Origin: Oreocharis arfaki
Taxonomy: Eukaryota; Chordata; Aves; Passeriformes; Paramythiidae
Assembly (NCBI GenBank): GCA_013398015.1
Contig: VZRR01012727.1
Span: forward strand, 2,099,231-2,163,230
Length of the DNA stretch: 64,000 bases
Direction: 5' to 3'
Part shown: positions 1 through 13,180 of the stretch, piece by piece
How the letters are laid out: each line of letters opens with the position of its first letter
Numbering within the stretch: the stretch's first letter is position 1
Notes under the pieces: generated by a model
What the model was told of the DNA's origin: nothing
The model's input: only the letters and a program-made list of their open reading frames with translations
Databases searched by the model: none
Position numbers and translations under genes: made by a program

Positions 1-870
1 CCCTCTGTATACAACCCAGCTGGCCAGGCTGCAGTAGCTACCATTCACACTAAGAAAAATCACTACTTCAGCTGTTAATATCATAATGGATTTTTTGGGG
101 CTTTTGGGGCATGGATGTTTTTTATTTTGTTCCCACTGAGTCTTATTCCTCTGTCTCCTCTAACTATTTATGTTGAAGAAGTGAATGAAACCACACGAGA
201 TACGGGGAAGATTTTCAGCAGAGAGGAAGCTGGTATCCCCTTCCCAGTGAAAGTCAGAAGAACTTACTCCTCTTTCCTCTGCAGGTCTTCTGTCTGCTTA
301 GGGACAACTTTAGGTGGGAAGCTTAGATAATATGGCTGTAATTTAACCACTACAAAACAACCCCCAGATTCAGAAGGTTCTTAATCTACATACTTCATGT
401 TTATGTTGAGCTCCTAGTTGTTGTGTGTTTATAAACCTGATTTCGGTTACAGGACTGTTAGTGGGGAGTTCAGATCTCATGAATAACTCTTTCAGGTGAA
501 CTTAATGCAATAGGAAAAAATCCAGGATTTTTAGCTAATTGATCCTGAAATTTTGACAAATTTATTCAATTGAAAATTAAAATAATGTGTTTACAATTGT
601 ACTTGTAAGAGAAAATTTCTAGATAAAACGAAATGTTGTTCAAACAGCGGGTTGGTAACTGCAGTATACCTCAGATGAAATTGAGTGACACGAGTCTTTC
701 AAAGCTTGGCTACAGTTAGATCACCATAGAATTAGGCTATCCAGAAAGATTTGATCAATAAAGCTAGAACCAACCATGCTTTTGATCAGATAAACCTAAC
801 AATGAAAGTTATTTAAACAGCTTCTATATCTCATCTGTGTATTCCAGAAAGTCTTGTCATTTCTTTTAAA

Positions 871-900
871 TAATGCTTTTTTTTCTTTTCCAGGTAATTT
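871..900 (+). promoter_or_regulatory. Possible recursive splice site (AG followed directly by GT)
   Basis: A pyrimidine tract (mostly T, about 881-890) ends in CAG at 891-893 and is followed at once by GTAATTT at 894-900. A strong 3' splice site fused to a 5' splice site is the arrangement of recursive (ratchet) splice points known from very long vertebrate introns. The donor half is only moderate because it has GTAATT rather than GTAAGT. Whether this DNA is transcribed on the + strand is unknown, so this is a sequence-pattern call only. Confidence 0.25.
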
Positions 901-2570
901 CCTATTTTTTTTTTAAACCTTCTGTTTTTGTCCCTTTTCTTTAATCACTTGTTCTCTTAAGTCCTTTCAGCATAAACAAATTATTTCCCCTAAAAGACAC
1001 TTCCCTGATACTCAGCTGGCTCAGTTTTCACCCTAAAAAATGTAGGCTTTGTAGGGACAGACTTGCTGACCATAGCAGGACCTTTTCCCTTCAGACTACT
1101 CTTACAAGGTTATGCAGCTTTTTCTGGTTTCAGATACAAGTTCTTTCATCCCCAATTAGCCCATAGTAATATATAAACATATATATTTTATAAATTATTT
1201 ACCAAACTGTTGATTCCTTATAGATGTCTGCAACTGGGACTTTGTATTTTAATTTCCTTATAAAGTAAGATTGCTTTCAAAATTTAAACTTATAAAATTT
1301 TGTGCAATCCAGTATTTGGTGAAGAATGATAGTATTTAGCAGTTCATGTTTCAAATGTAGGAGTCTTTCCATTGAAAAAATCCTTCATGGTCTAATTTTG
1401 AGTATTTTTTATTGAATGTATTATTCTCTGGGATAAATCATCTCTCTCTTCACAGAGAAAATAGATGAATGTTTAAGTATTTCACACTATATGAATTCAC
1501 ACTAAATTAAATAGTGTATTCCCTCCACTGTCCCACCCCTACAGCACAGAACTGCAGTATTCTCGATGAGATTAAAGCATCACTAGGACACAAGCCTATA
1601 GCTGTTGCAACATCTCTTTCAGTAAAAATATATTTAAGTAAAACTATACTCCAAATTTTTCAAAGTAATACATTGTTTCTGGACTGGTATTACAAATCTT
1701 GGAGACTATTTTTCTTCTTTAATAATTTTGTTCAATAATTTTGATCTAATGAGATTTCTCACTTTTTAATTCATAATTCTAGTCTGATATCTCAGTCTTT
1801 TAGCGATTGAGGTAGTAGATAGTTTGCCCCATTTCTGTTCCAATTTTGGGTGGTCCTAAACCAAGACAGTTTCAAAAGGATTTGTTTTTTTAAACCATCT
1901 GCCTTCCACATTTTACTCCTTAATGAAGTAATTTATTTTGTTGTTTTCTTAAAGGATGTTAATACTGCATAAAAGCAATAATGATACCATAATTTTTCTT
2001 ACAAGAACCCAGACCTGTTACTTTAAGGAAGTGCATTTTTCCTCTGGTAGCTTATGAAAATTTAAATTAAAAGCATTTAATAATTTAAGCAGCATAGTTT
2101 AGTGACTGAATGTTGAAGAACAGAGGAGTTTGAAATTGCTAGCAAAACATTAGGCATTTCAGAGAATATAGTTCAATACTGCCTTCAGGCACTGATCCTT
2201 GCTAGGTGCATGCAGGGTAGAGATGCTTTCAGAAACGGATTATTACATAGTTGAACAGATCTGCTACTCCAGGAATGACATTTTATCTTTAATTATGTAT
2301 TTGGTATTGATTAATGAATTTCCTAGACACTACAGAGCAAAGAATTCATTTATCAGGAGGGTTTTGATCTTGGTTAACGAACAAGGTGTAGACAGAGGGA
2401 ACAACAGTGGTGGGGGCAGAGGGAGGAAGTCAATGCAAACTACACTTGTTCAAATAACAAATTCCAGTTGCAAAAGTATGTTTGCATATTTGTCTCATCC
2501 TTGTAGGAGAATAAAATACTACCCTGAGCCCTCCTGAATGTTATTCTACTTTAAATAATCTCTATTACGT

Positions 2571-2600
2571 TTTTTACCCCCCCTTTTTTTTTTCTTCTAG
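2571..2600 (+). promoter_or_regulatory. Strong 3' splice-site-like pyrimidine tract
   Basis: A C-run followed by a T-run and CTTCTAG makes an uninterrupted pyrimidine tract ending in AG near position 2600. It matches the vertebrate acceptor consensus well. The downstream sequence gives no convincing coding exon: one frame meets a stop within a few codons and no good donor follows. It may be a cryptic or non-coding-exon acceptor, or simply a low-complexity pyrimidine run. Confidence 0.2.
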
Positions 2601-3749
2601 AGCCATCATGATGATATCTAAATATCCTATTACTCTGTCCCTCACTCTGTATTGTTTGTTTCTTCCCACTGCTCAATTATGGACCTCATTTCTGGTATAT
2701 CACAATCTAAACTGGAGGTTTCTTGCTTGAGGGACCTTGACTGAGATCCTGACCTTAATGAAATCAAGGAGAAGAGTGGGTTTCAGTGTGTTAAGTGGCA
2801 TCAGGGTTTTACCCTGCCTTTATTCAGGACACCTCTGGACAAAGGGAACAAGTAAGAATGAAGTGCTTGAGTATTAAGCCAATTATCTCTTCCAATTAGA
2901 ACATGTATAGGGAACTCTTAAACTGAAGAAAGGGGGAAATCTGCTGAATAAATTATTCCCAGTAAATAGTCCACCCAGATCTAGTCCTGACAGAGATAAA
3001 GCTGCAGCGGCATCAAAGTGTCTGCTCTTACAGGGCATTGCTCTGACACAGATGTCAAATGACAAATCAACATGAGGTGAACAGATGAGTCTTATTCCCT
3101 GCCTTGCTCAGCTGGAGAGATCGCAAAGGGTGGTCAAATAGGCTCCAACAATGCTCTTATAACCTCCTTTAGCTGTAAAAGATAAATAAAACTGGCCAGG
3201 AGGTAACTTCTGTAATTCCTTAAATCTGCCTTGCAGATCTTACAAAGTATAGACTGCAAATAGCTTGGGAGCTTTTTACCACAGCGTGGAGGGAAGCAGG
3301 GAAATCAGTGAGACCTTGTGGCCAACCCCTCTAAGACTGAGAAGACTCCTGAAAATTAATCCCAGTTCTTTTTACTGGTGAAATAACGCTGCTAAAAAGG
3401 AGTTTAGCTCTGCTTTATTTCCCCAGTATTGAATTCACCTCCATATCTTTTGCTGGGCTGTGGTGAGATATCTTTGAGACCGAGTAACAGTGATGGAAAT
3501 ACTGAAGAGGTGAATAAAAAGTGATTGAAACCCTGTGCTGGGGGATAGTTTTCTGACTGTCTGTATTCTTGAAAAATGACATGAAAATTGTAATTTTGTT
3601 TGGGCTTCTGTTACCCTGGTGAGTGGCATAGGTACTCTTAGCCCAGTTCCCATAAAATTGAGGGCTTAACAAGGAAAAATCACAAGTATTGGAGAAAAAG
3701 TGCTTTGAGTGTTTCCTGGGGACAGGCATGTAGGGAAGGGCCTCATTCA

Positions 3750-3991
3750 TAATATTCATAACTCTTGTAGGGCCCTGGTAGAGCTGTGTGAGCGTGTGCT
3801 GCAGGAACAGGGCAGTCTACGTGCAGAACCTGCCGTGGCAGCTGGGGCACATGGAGGCAGGCAGCAGCAGCTCCAGCTCTGCAGCCTCAGAGAGGAAATC
3901 AGAGAATTCAGATCCGATGCCTCTCTATCCATCAAGATGTCATTCATGCATATTAAATGGCATAACACTGATAAAGTCTAATTTTAGCTGA
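3750..3991 (+). other. GC-richer patch with RNP2-like peptide, possible exon or pseudogene scrap
   Basis: The region is markedly richer in G and C than its flanks. One + frame reads AVYVQNLPWQL near 3815-3850, where VYVQNL fits the RNP2 hexamer consensus of RRM RNA-binding domains (hydrophobic, aromatic, hydrophobic, any, N/G, L). It is followed by a serine run from AGC/TCC codons, then opens to a stop at about 3989. No RNP1 octamer or remaining RRM fold is visible downstream, so even if real it is only a fragment. An AG at the end of CTCTTGTAG near 3770 could be an acceptor. Chance is the leading alternative. Confidence 0.15.
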
Positions 3992-5828
3992 AATAGTCTT
4001 CACAACACCAGATTTTACTTTGGGTAATAAAATGGACTGTCATAAAAGAATTAGATTCTTTCACTCATTTCTTAAAAAGGAAAAAACAAACAAAACAAAA
4101 ACCAAAATCCCAGTACTTTTTCATATTTTTTCTCCCTCCTTCTCAGATAGCACTACCTTTATACTCTTTGTCGTGAATGTAACATCTCAAGCCATAATTT
4201 ACAATCAGTGTAATTTTATATCAGATTTTTGGCATTTTTAGAACTCCTTTTGAAACTCTGCAATGAAGTTGAAATGCAGTTTGCAGTCTTTTAAAACAGT
4301 GAAAATCTTTCTGTGCAGTGATGGATTTTCACAGAGTAAAGATGAAAATTAATGTATCTTAGTTGAATTTCTGTAACTTTAATCCCAGTCTGTTAAAATT
4401 TCTACAAACTAGTATCTTTCACAAAAGTAGAATTATTCTAAAGATTAATTTTATCATAGTGTTAAAAACTGTACATCACAGGCAAACAATCCATGTAGAA
4501 ATATGTGCTTGTTCCTTTGAGAGAGGTGAATAGATAAACTGTCTAAGGTACAGGGAAATAGAGCATGGATAATGCGGGTTTGAGATATTCTGTTGCTTAA
4601 GTGATGCATTAAATCAATATTCTGCAAAGCTTTTTCTTGTTAAGTTATTTACTTGGCTGCTGTCACAATTCACCATTTAGGTCATCATCTTTTTAAAAAA
4701 TATATTTTCTTGTGGCCTAATTTAAGTTTATCTAAATACTCCAATTCCTCAAGTAATGAAACTGCTTCAAATGCTGAAATTATAGCACTGTTTTAATGCC
4801 AGTACTTACACTCAAATTCTTTACTTGGTTACTATGTTAAGGAAAGAATAGAATTTCAAGTGAATTACTAGTTTATTTTCATGGAAATCTATTACTACAA
4901 ATTAATATCAGAATGAATAAAAGGTGGTGTTAATTTAATAAAAAGGGAAAATACTTTAATCAGGTTCTGAAAAGAGAACCACGAAAAGAGACAAGTATTC
5001 TTTCTTCAGCTATTTTCACTTTAACATAATATATGCATAAATGAAATGTCAGAAGTTGTTTCATTTCAACAGTCAAAACCATTCAAAAATGATTCTGGAG
5101 ATAATCAGTGCCTCGTTGTAACAGGAGCCAAAGGTATGCACTCGGTGAGGGTACCTCAGGGAAACCCTCAGCCCTCTCATGGCTGAGTAAGAGCTGCACA
5201 GCTTCAGCACCCTGGAGCTATTTCGTTTGTCAAAAGAGAATAGGCACATCCTGCATCCTGAATCACCTCTGTTGTGCTGAGGTTCCACTGAGCTTCAGAT
5301 AACAAAATCATTTTAGACCAAGCAGCAATATACAATGTTTTTTTTTTTTCCCTTAATCAAGATTCAAAAGGGTAAGATCAGTCACTTCCCTTTGTAAACT
5401 GTCCTAATGGTCTCTCATCTATCCAGTGCTGTCTGTGAGATACTGTTTATATAACATGGAATTAGTCACAGTGGCTACACAGGCGTGGCTAAGTCGGCAC
5501 TTCAGTTTAGATGGTTTTGTACTTTTTAAAAGAATTTTTGATGAAATTATAATTGAAATTATACTGTGGTGGTGGTTTTATTTTTCTTTCTAAGCAGTTT
5601 CTTTTAGTTTTAAACTAGAATAAGAGTGTTACCTAAAAGAATTTACTCATCCTTTTTAAGGTATTTTAAAAATATCAGTTTTTCAAATGATGTTGAGAAC
5701 CATCAAGTAAATGCAGGGCGTTTGTTTGGGTGAAGGAAACTGCAAAGATTATGATAGATTGTTTAAGAATTAAAATAATTAATAATTAAAATGGGTCATG
5801 ACAAAATACAGTTGCAAAGTACTGAAGC

Positions 5829-6000
5829 TTGTAGAAGAGAGACTTTGGGAATGTCTGCGTTCCTCAGCTCTCACAAGGGATGATTCAGCTTGATCTGGAG
5901 AGATTAGAAAAAGATAGAGCAGATTCACTTGTTATGAAAGGAAATGCCTTTTCACACAATGTGTCATAAAACTGTGGAACTCACTGGCAGGATTACAACA
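5829..6000 (+). mobile_element. Ancient CR1/L3-like LINE fragment
   Basis: The best part, about 5941-5992, reads like the coding end of old amniote CR1/L3 elements: CTTTTCACACAATGTG, then a short AT stretch and AACTGTGGAACTCACTGGCA. That is the conserved segment encoding F-H-x-x-x-W-N-x-L-P-like residues near the end of the reverse-transcriptase ORF. Upstream sequence (5829-5940) is compatible but weaker. No tail octamer is present and the frame is broken. Divergence suggests it is much older than the other CR1 copies here. The family name rests on memory of the consensus. Confidence 0.45.
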
Positions 6001-9000
6001 GTTGGACCTCTCTTAATCACTGCGTGAATATCGACTGCTTTGGTGCCCTTGCATTTTTTTCTTCATAGTCTCTGCCAACCCCATCAAGTTTTATTTATCT
6101 GTTTCTGTGATGTCTTCTGTCATCCACCTTTTCCAGTTTGTGGGAACTAAATGCAAAACAAAATAGCTACTGTCTTGCTGCCTACTTTTCTTCAAGTTGC
6201 AGAACCTTTCTAAGAACATACACAGATCAGGCAGCATAGTTGTATTTCAGTGAGAGAAGTTAAAATTGCCTGGAGTTAATGAAGCTACTTTTCAGATTAA
6301 TAAGGCAGTGAAGAAATGCTCATAGAAACAAATAAATATATGTGTGTATATACATATATAAAAATACTTACTGGATAAATAAAAGGGGCAAGACCATCTT
6401 CAATCTTCTTGCCCATCAATAAGAGTTGGGGTTTATACCTTTTATAATCTTTTAACTATTTTTAGAAGTATTGTATTATTTTTATTAACATGAAGTATGA
6501 CTATCAAAAGCAGTGGGAAGTCCATCTCCTGTCTAGATAAACTACCCAAACTGCAGGGTGCAACAGTATGTGAAAGAAAAGGACTTGTAGGGTAGAAAAG
6601 TGCATGCAGACTGAAGCTCATGTCAAACTGAAAGCTTTTAGTAGGTTCTTTACTGGACTAAGAGGGCAAGAGGATGCTATCACTGACATGGAACAAAATT
6701 ACAGAATATCTGAATTTATGAGAACAAGAAGTTCCAATGAGCAAAAAATTCACCAAATCCAAAAATGTAAAGTGCTGACCCCCTTTGACCTCGACAAGTT
6801 GTTAATTAGCAGAGGATTAACACCCTTTTCATGTGGTGGCAATCACTAGAAAATAACGTGCATGCATCAAAGAACTTTGGGGTCTTCTAACAAAAGATTA
6901 AACACAAAGATTCTGTGGATTATGAAAGTGGAATCTGAAAGGGTCACTACACTGTCCAGTTTGCAATTCTGCACATAGTATTGATACCTTAGAAAGTAAA
7001 ATATTTTGGGAAGAAGACTTGAAATAGAAATAACTTATATATAGAAAAATTATTTCTATAGCATTCATTTCTAAATTTTGTGTACTTAAAAATTTAGGGC
7101 AAGAGTTATTAGAGGAAAATCTTAACACATTTTAAAATATTTTCAGTTTATTATAGTGTAAAAAATATGGAGTTTTATTTTTAAATTAACTTTTCAGAAG
7201 AGTTTTAGAAAGTTTCATTCCTATTATAAATTACTGTGAACACCAGGGTTTTCAGCAGTCTACATAAAGCCACAAGCTAGGATGTGTACTGTAAAACAAG
7301 CAAACAAAGCCAGAACTTTTTCTGGAAGAGAAAGCGTTTCTCTAAAAGTTGGTTCCTTCTTATTCATGAAAAAATGGCTAATATTATGAATGCACCTGCT
7401 GCAAAGTAGAACTGACTTCCTTTCAAGATGCACCAATACTTCATAATTTACTTCTGTAATAGGTTTGTAACTTTGGTTCTGAGTTGAGCCCCTGAGGCCA
7501 CGAGGGTATTGGGGTGCTGGCCGTGGGCTGGGCTGGTTTGCAGGTGCAGAGGGAGGGCTCTGTCCCCCCCGGGGCTGCTCTGCATCACAGCCTGTGAAGC
7601 AGAGAAGTGCACACCTCAACCAAGTGGAGAACGTGAGGAAGCTGGAAACCCTGCAAATTTAGCCAAGAATTGTTTGGCTTTCACTCCTCTTAGAGTTGGC
7701 AGCATCAGAAACTTCTGCAAGTCAGCTGTCCATTGGGGAAATTTATGCACAGCCCTTCCCTCACACGAGCTTGCGATTTACAGCAGGAAGCAGTGGGCTG
7801 ATAAGCACTTTCCTCTTGTCATAAAGACCCTCTCTAATTTCAGTATCCAGACAAATATCTGGGTCACTAAACAAATGAAACTCTTGGTTTGTCTAATCAC
7901 TTGTAGGTAGTGAGTTCTGCAGGTTAGTTCTGTATTAAAATGCATTTCTTTGTAACATAAAGAGAGAACTTTCGTAACTTCTTTTATCAAAACTAGAGTA
8001 TTTCTGCTTTTGTAGGATGATAAATGCCTATTAGAAAACTTTTGCTGTTTATGTTTACTTCACCCATATCTACTTTCATCTTATTCAAGTCCCTTTTCTT
8101 TTGTTCCTTCTGCATTACGGATTTGGCATATTTAAGATTTCATGATGGACAGGTTCTGGAGAGAATTGTATCATGAGAGGGAGTAATGGTGATTTCACCT
8201 GCCATTTTCAGTGGTGTGCTCATAGTTGCACTCATCACAAGGAGCCCATGCTTTGACTTGTACTTAAGGTCAGTCTCACTGGGCTAACAATTGAGAAAAA
8301 TACTTTTCAGATAGATCAGACCTGGATGTTTCTGAAAGATCAAAAACAGGAAGCTGTGCAACTTTTAGACTCATTTCTTAACAGGGCCACAATTGAAGCA
8401 CAAAGGTGTTCTCTCTATTGTGAATTTGATCTCCTAATACTTGTGGTAGATTCGGTATCTCCAAGGGGATTTTTCATTCTTAATTATACTCTGATGCTGA
8501 CTAGGACATGTTCTCTTTGTATGTTTGGTTCATGCCACTTCCCTGTTCAACTAGCACTTTGACTGAAGCCTCTGTCAGTGCATAGGTCTGCAAAAATATA
8601 CTATAGTTCCCAGTTAATTCCCTGCTTTCGAAACATAAACTGATTCAGCTTCAAACTTTGTATGTTAATAGTTAAAATTAAAAGATCCAGTCTTCTTAAG
8701 AGGAAATTAGCATAATAGTCTCTAATCATACCTAACTGTATATGAGACAAGACATTGGTAGCCTAAATAATGAATGTATAAATAGGCACTAATTTAACTC
8801 TTCTTATTTCAGGCAAGTAGGAAGTTAATTCAGAAAGGGATCATATTTCTCAACCAAAAGTGTGACTGTGTTTGATTCTCTATTATGCTTACTTCAGGAT
8901 TCTGATTAAATACTGCCTGTTAGTTACCTCTCTTCCTAATTAGATAAATGTTTCAACCGAAATTCTTGGAGGGCCAGACTTAATTGTGTTTCCAGAAAAG

Positions 9001-12000
9001 TTCACATAAGCAACTTCGACATTTGCTTTCTGCAAGTGTTCATGCCAGCAGAGTTGATTATTTGAATACAGTTGGAAAGCAAGCAAATTCATATATCTAT
9101 TCATGAAAGGTGTTCCTCCCTCAGATTAAGGAGCCAAGAGTACAGAGATATATTGTGTTGGACTTTCAGCTGCACGGCTGGAACTGTTTCCAGCAAAATC
9201 TGTGTTGGTTTATACTGTATTAAACTTCCCTCTTTTTTTATCTAAGCCAATGGTTCTGTAAATACCTGAAACTACTCAAGTCCTGCCTCCCTGAAAGGCA
9301 GCACTGCCCTTTTCAGTAGAAATATGTAACTGGGGATGAGAGAGGTGGGACTTTTCCTTTCCTTTTGCTGCTATCATTTTAGAGTGGTGTTAAATCAACC
9401 ATGAATTCCACCTTAAAAGATAGAAAATGAAAAAACATTACCAGGTAAATTCTATTTCATATGATTTCTTACCACTTAAAGTCTTTAAAATTAGATGAAA
9501 TATTTCTTCAGAGTTCTCATACTTTTAGGACTTCTCACTGTTCAAAGGTCACAAGCAGCATCTTTTGCTGACAATAACTAAAACTCAGAAGTGCTATCTA
9601 AAAATATTCTAAACCAATGTATGAATTTTTAAGATTCACATTCTTGGAACTAAACCCATATTTCAGTACTTCCTGTTTGTTTACAATCCCTTTTGTTAGC
9701 AAACACAAATGTGGCTTGCTGCAATGACTAAAATCCACAGGCAGCAAGGCATGCACTATTTAGAATTAGTTACAATAAAGCTGGTGGCCACAAACATACT
9801 CCTAGGTTCTACTGGCTTCCCATTTTCCTTGAGCACTAGATCAGATACATCTGAAACAATGTGTGCTGAGGGGAGGTGCTTTCCATGCTCAATAAGAATA
9901 AAGAATAAAAGCATTAATATGTGCATGGTTAACAAGTCTATGGAATTCTGAGCCACTCTTCTAAAACAGCCCTGCAGAATTCAGTATTGAAGTGGCTGTG
10001 AAATGTAGGCTCAGTTCAGTTATGAGGCTGTGAATGAGCCCAAGGTTTTTTCTTGAAGGCACAGGCTTTCACAATTTTGCACTCTTTCCCTGCAGAGGAG
10101 TGGGAGGGGAGTGAAGGAGCCCATTTCCCTGTTTTTCAGAAGCTGACTCATGGAAAGCCTAATGGATCAACAGAAATAAAAGTGTGGGGAAGATGTTGAT
10201 GTATAATAATCCTGCTCTTCTACTGCTCCTGCTAATTCCAAACTTACCTGCTGCTTATCACATGGTGGGAGCTATTCTTGCTATTATTTTCCTTAATGCT
10301 GCTCATGTTCAAAGTTAGATTAGCACTGCACATCCCATTTATCGCAAACTCTGTATGGAAAAGCCATATGGTGATCAAGGCTGGGAATTATGCCCCAAGT
10401 TTCACACTAAATGCACTTATATGGTCTTATGGCTACTTACGCTTGGTGCCCATCTGTTAGGATGGCAGGGGGCCCACTGCTAAGTTGGCCAGACAATTGC
10501 CCTTGAGGATAGTTGCCAGACAATGTTTGAGCTTCCGTGGGCAACATAGCAATGGAAAAACCACCGGCTCTGCTAAAAATACCTCCTCAAACCAACAGTG
10601 GCATCTTACATAGCTGTAGCTTCTACTTCACGTAGAAAATATATGAAGTAAAAATGTGGAAGTGAGGATTTCTGACCCTTGCAGAGATACAGGTTATACT
10701 GCAGTGAGCAGATGTCAAAATCATCCAGGAGAACTCTTTCAAGTCAGACTGCAGTAAACTAAAATTCCAAGTGTACAGTGTGCAGGAGATTTCCCACCAA
10801 GTAGGAGACTAGAAAACAGACTGATGTAGCACATCTGTGGCAAAAGTAAAGATGGGAGTTCTAAATATGCTTCAGGGATTTAGCACTCAGCTTCAGAGCG
10901 AGAAAGATCCTATGATTCAAGTTGGTATTCACCATGTAGGAGGTGGGATGATCCTTGTTATTTCAGACAACCAAACATATTTTGCTTCATACTAAAGCTA
11001 AGGAATGAAAGTATTATTCTGGGGGAAGAAAACCCTTAAATCTTTGCAATCAAAAACAAATTTGGATTTTGAAGACAGTGCATGAAAATAAAAGTCAGAA
11101 GAGAAAGAGTAAGGAATAACGGTATGCATGGTATAGCAAATGCATTTTGCAGAGTATAATAGTAGAGTTTAAACTAAGAAAAGAGAAAGAAGGAATTAGG
11201 CAGCATCAAGAAGGTATCGGAATCAGGAAGTGAAAAAAGCAGGCAGGTTTGTTTACAGAAATTTTAAAAAGTACATTGTACACGAAGTCTTTGGTTTTGA
11301 CTTGGAATTGACTACATTGAAGATAAAAGCAGTCTTGACTTCAGGAAGGAGAGGGAAAACATAAGCAGGAAAAAGCATTCAGTCTAAGAAAGAAAAATAA
11401 GCTTTCATGTGTAGGGGAGCTGGGAAAAAAACCCCAAGAAATTAAAAGCAGGTGGTAGCAATTGAAGTTCAGTTCTTCCACTGACTGTGTGGATTAGGCC
11501 TTAGAAGCTCTGAAGCCTTGATTGCTGAGCAGTTACTGGGAAAAAAGTATTTCTGCTTCTCTTAAGTTCTTTCTGGTTCTGGCCAGCTCTCTTGTAGCTA
11601 GAAGGCCTACTCTGTCAGAATGTCATCTTTGCCTATACAGATGATGATTTCTTTATTGCTTCAATAACACTGCCTTGTGTACCTGTAACTTTTCTAGGGG
11701 CATTATATTCTCATTTGAAAAATCAAATTAAGCAGATTTTGTTTTACTGAAAAATAGCAAGAGCTTGACATTAAGACTTCTCACAAGGTCTAAGAGTTTT
11801 GATAGAGATTTTATTGGAAAAGATTTGCGTCCAGACGGACAAAACCGATTAAGAACACAATTTGGTGGTCAGAATAATTGCTTATGATTGAGAAAGCTGC
11901 ATGCCAGGTCTTGAACCTGATTCATTCCAGGAAATACTGATTTCCTTCATGTCACACAAGTGGACTGGTGTCTGGATTTTCTGGAGGAAATGGTCACCTT

Positions 12001-12929
12001 CTCCTTATCTTGTTTTCACCTTGTCTGGGATCACTGGAACATAATATATTTTTAAAAGCCATAAAACCTTCTAGGGTTGCCGGTTAAAGAAGGCACACAC
12101 TGTGAAGCTTTAATGAAACAGAGGAAATGAGTGTGGGATGTCATGGACTCTAGGACCAGAGAAGGGTCCAGTAGGTGAAACTGGTTGTAGATCCATTGTC
12201 AAAACTCCCACTGTAGTTTTGGGAGGAAGGTCTGTTTTCGGCTGTGAAGGTGATACTAAGCAGGTCACCTTCTTCAGTCTGAAAAGGACACCACTCCCTA
12301 TTGAAACGAGTTGGCCAAGGAAACGCTTGCAACAGGATTCCTCTTGGTGAATCTGCTCACTTTTCTGCCATTTCTAACATTTATATAATAAACCTGTATT
12401 TTCTACAGTAATCATGCCAGATACTGTTTTGTGTTCCAGGAGATTAGGTTAAACATGAAAATGGAACCACTGAATTAAAACAGTAGTTTTTCTTAGAATC
12501 ATATTTTTGTAAGACACCTTCACTCTGTAAATAAGTTTGGTTTCGTTGTGTTGACTTCATGGCATTTCACAGCAATCATAAGATTAAGAGGTTAAATCTG
12601 TAAGCTTTAATATGTCTTTTGGCTGTAGACAATCCACAGATTCACGTGGACTTTTCTAGGAGGTTTTTCAGATATAAACAGAAATGTGAATTTAGTTTTG
12701 ATCTTGGTCCAACATCTAAGATTAACACATGATAACCCAGTTACATAGTTCATTCTGAACCTGAACTCTAGCAGAAACCTCTGTCTTTAGTTTCTCTGAA
12801 ATAATTGAAACACAGCACTTATTAGTAACCAGATGTAATTGAAGCAAAATACTTTCAGTTTTAACAGATGGGCCTTTCAAAACCAACTATATGAAACTAG
12901 TTTGAGTGTTTTGTTCCTGGAGGGACAGC
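6001..12929. other. Unique AT-rich non-coding DNA
   Basis: No supported gene. A 133-codon frame at 7509-7910 begins in a GC-richer patch (about 7480-7600) but resembles no family I know and has no exon-like borders. Small features are a TA/TG-rich run near 6338-6361, a 27-bp imperfect duplication containing GCCAGACAAT at 10488 and 10515, and a purine-skewed stretch over about 11080-11420. No transposon was recognised. Confidence 0.65.
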
Positions 12930-13180
12930 ATTTTATTTAGTCATCATAGCTCTAATTTGCATATTGTGTTTCATTTGTTTCATGACCACATTAATTAGAA
13001 GAAAACACTATCTTGCTGTAGATGACATTTTAGTTCCTGGATGAACAGGAACATGAGCTTCAGGCAAGTTGCATTAATTTGGTCTGTATAGAAATTAATA
13101 ACAAGTGTACTTCAAACTTTCCCTTCAAAAATAATAATTTGAATATTTATGCATAAGAAAAGGCCATTACTGACCCTTGG
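12930..13180. promoter_or_regulatory. Enhancer-like cluster of octamer and homeodomain motifs
   Basis: A perfect POU octamer ATTTGCAT lies at 12955-12962, ATTAATTA at 12990-12997, and a second GCATTAATTT at 13071-13080, with further ATTAATAA and TTATGCAT strings downstream. Such clusters are common in conserved non-coding enhancers of developmental genes. In AT-rich DNA they also arise by chance, and conservation cannot be judged from one sequence. Confidence 0.25.

Larger units (their letters stand above)
1..5828. other. Unique AT-rich non-coding DNA
   Basis: No supported gene. Reading frames are short and match no domain I recognise. The stretch holds A/T-rich runs, a T12 tract at 5338-5349, two pyrimidine tracts ending in AG (871-893 and about 2571-2600) and a GC-richer patch at 3750-3910, which has its own entry. 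Nothing else repetitive was recognised. Confidence 0.65.

Noticed and set aside
1808..1819. let-7-like 5' sequence TGAGGTAGTAGA
   Set aside because: Only the first 12 bases match. No complementary arm exists within about 100 bp on either side, so no microRNA hairpin can form.
6338..6361. TA/TG microsatellite (also 22430-22448 and 59778-59790)
   Set aside because: Too short and impure to be more than ordinary low-complexity sequence.
7509..7910. 133-codon + frame with cysteine- and tryptophan-rich start
   Set aside because: No recognisable motif, no exon borders, and half of it is a local GC-rich patch. The length is within chance expectation.
10488..10524. Direct repeat of GCCAGACAAT, 27 bp apart
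   Set aside because: Only one short imperfect duplication, with no array or mobile-element context.
11080..11420. Purine-skewed + strand region
   Set aside because: Skew is moderate and interrupted, with no long mirror repeat or triplex-type tract.
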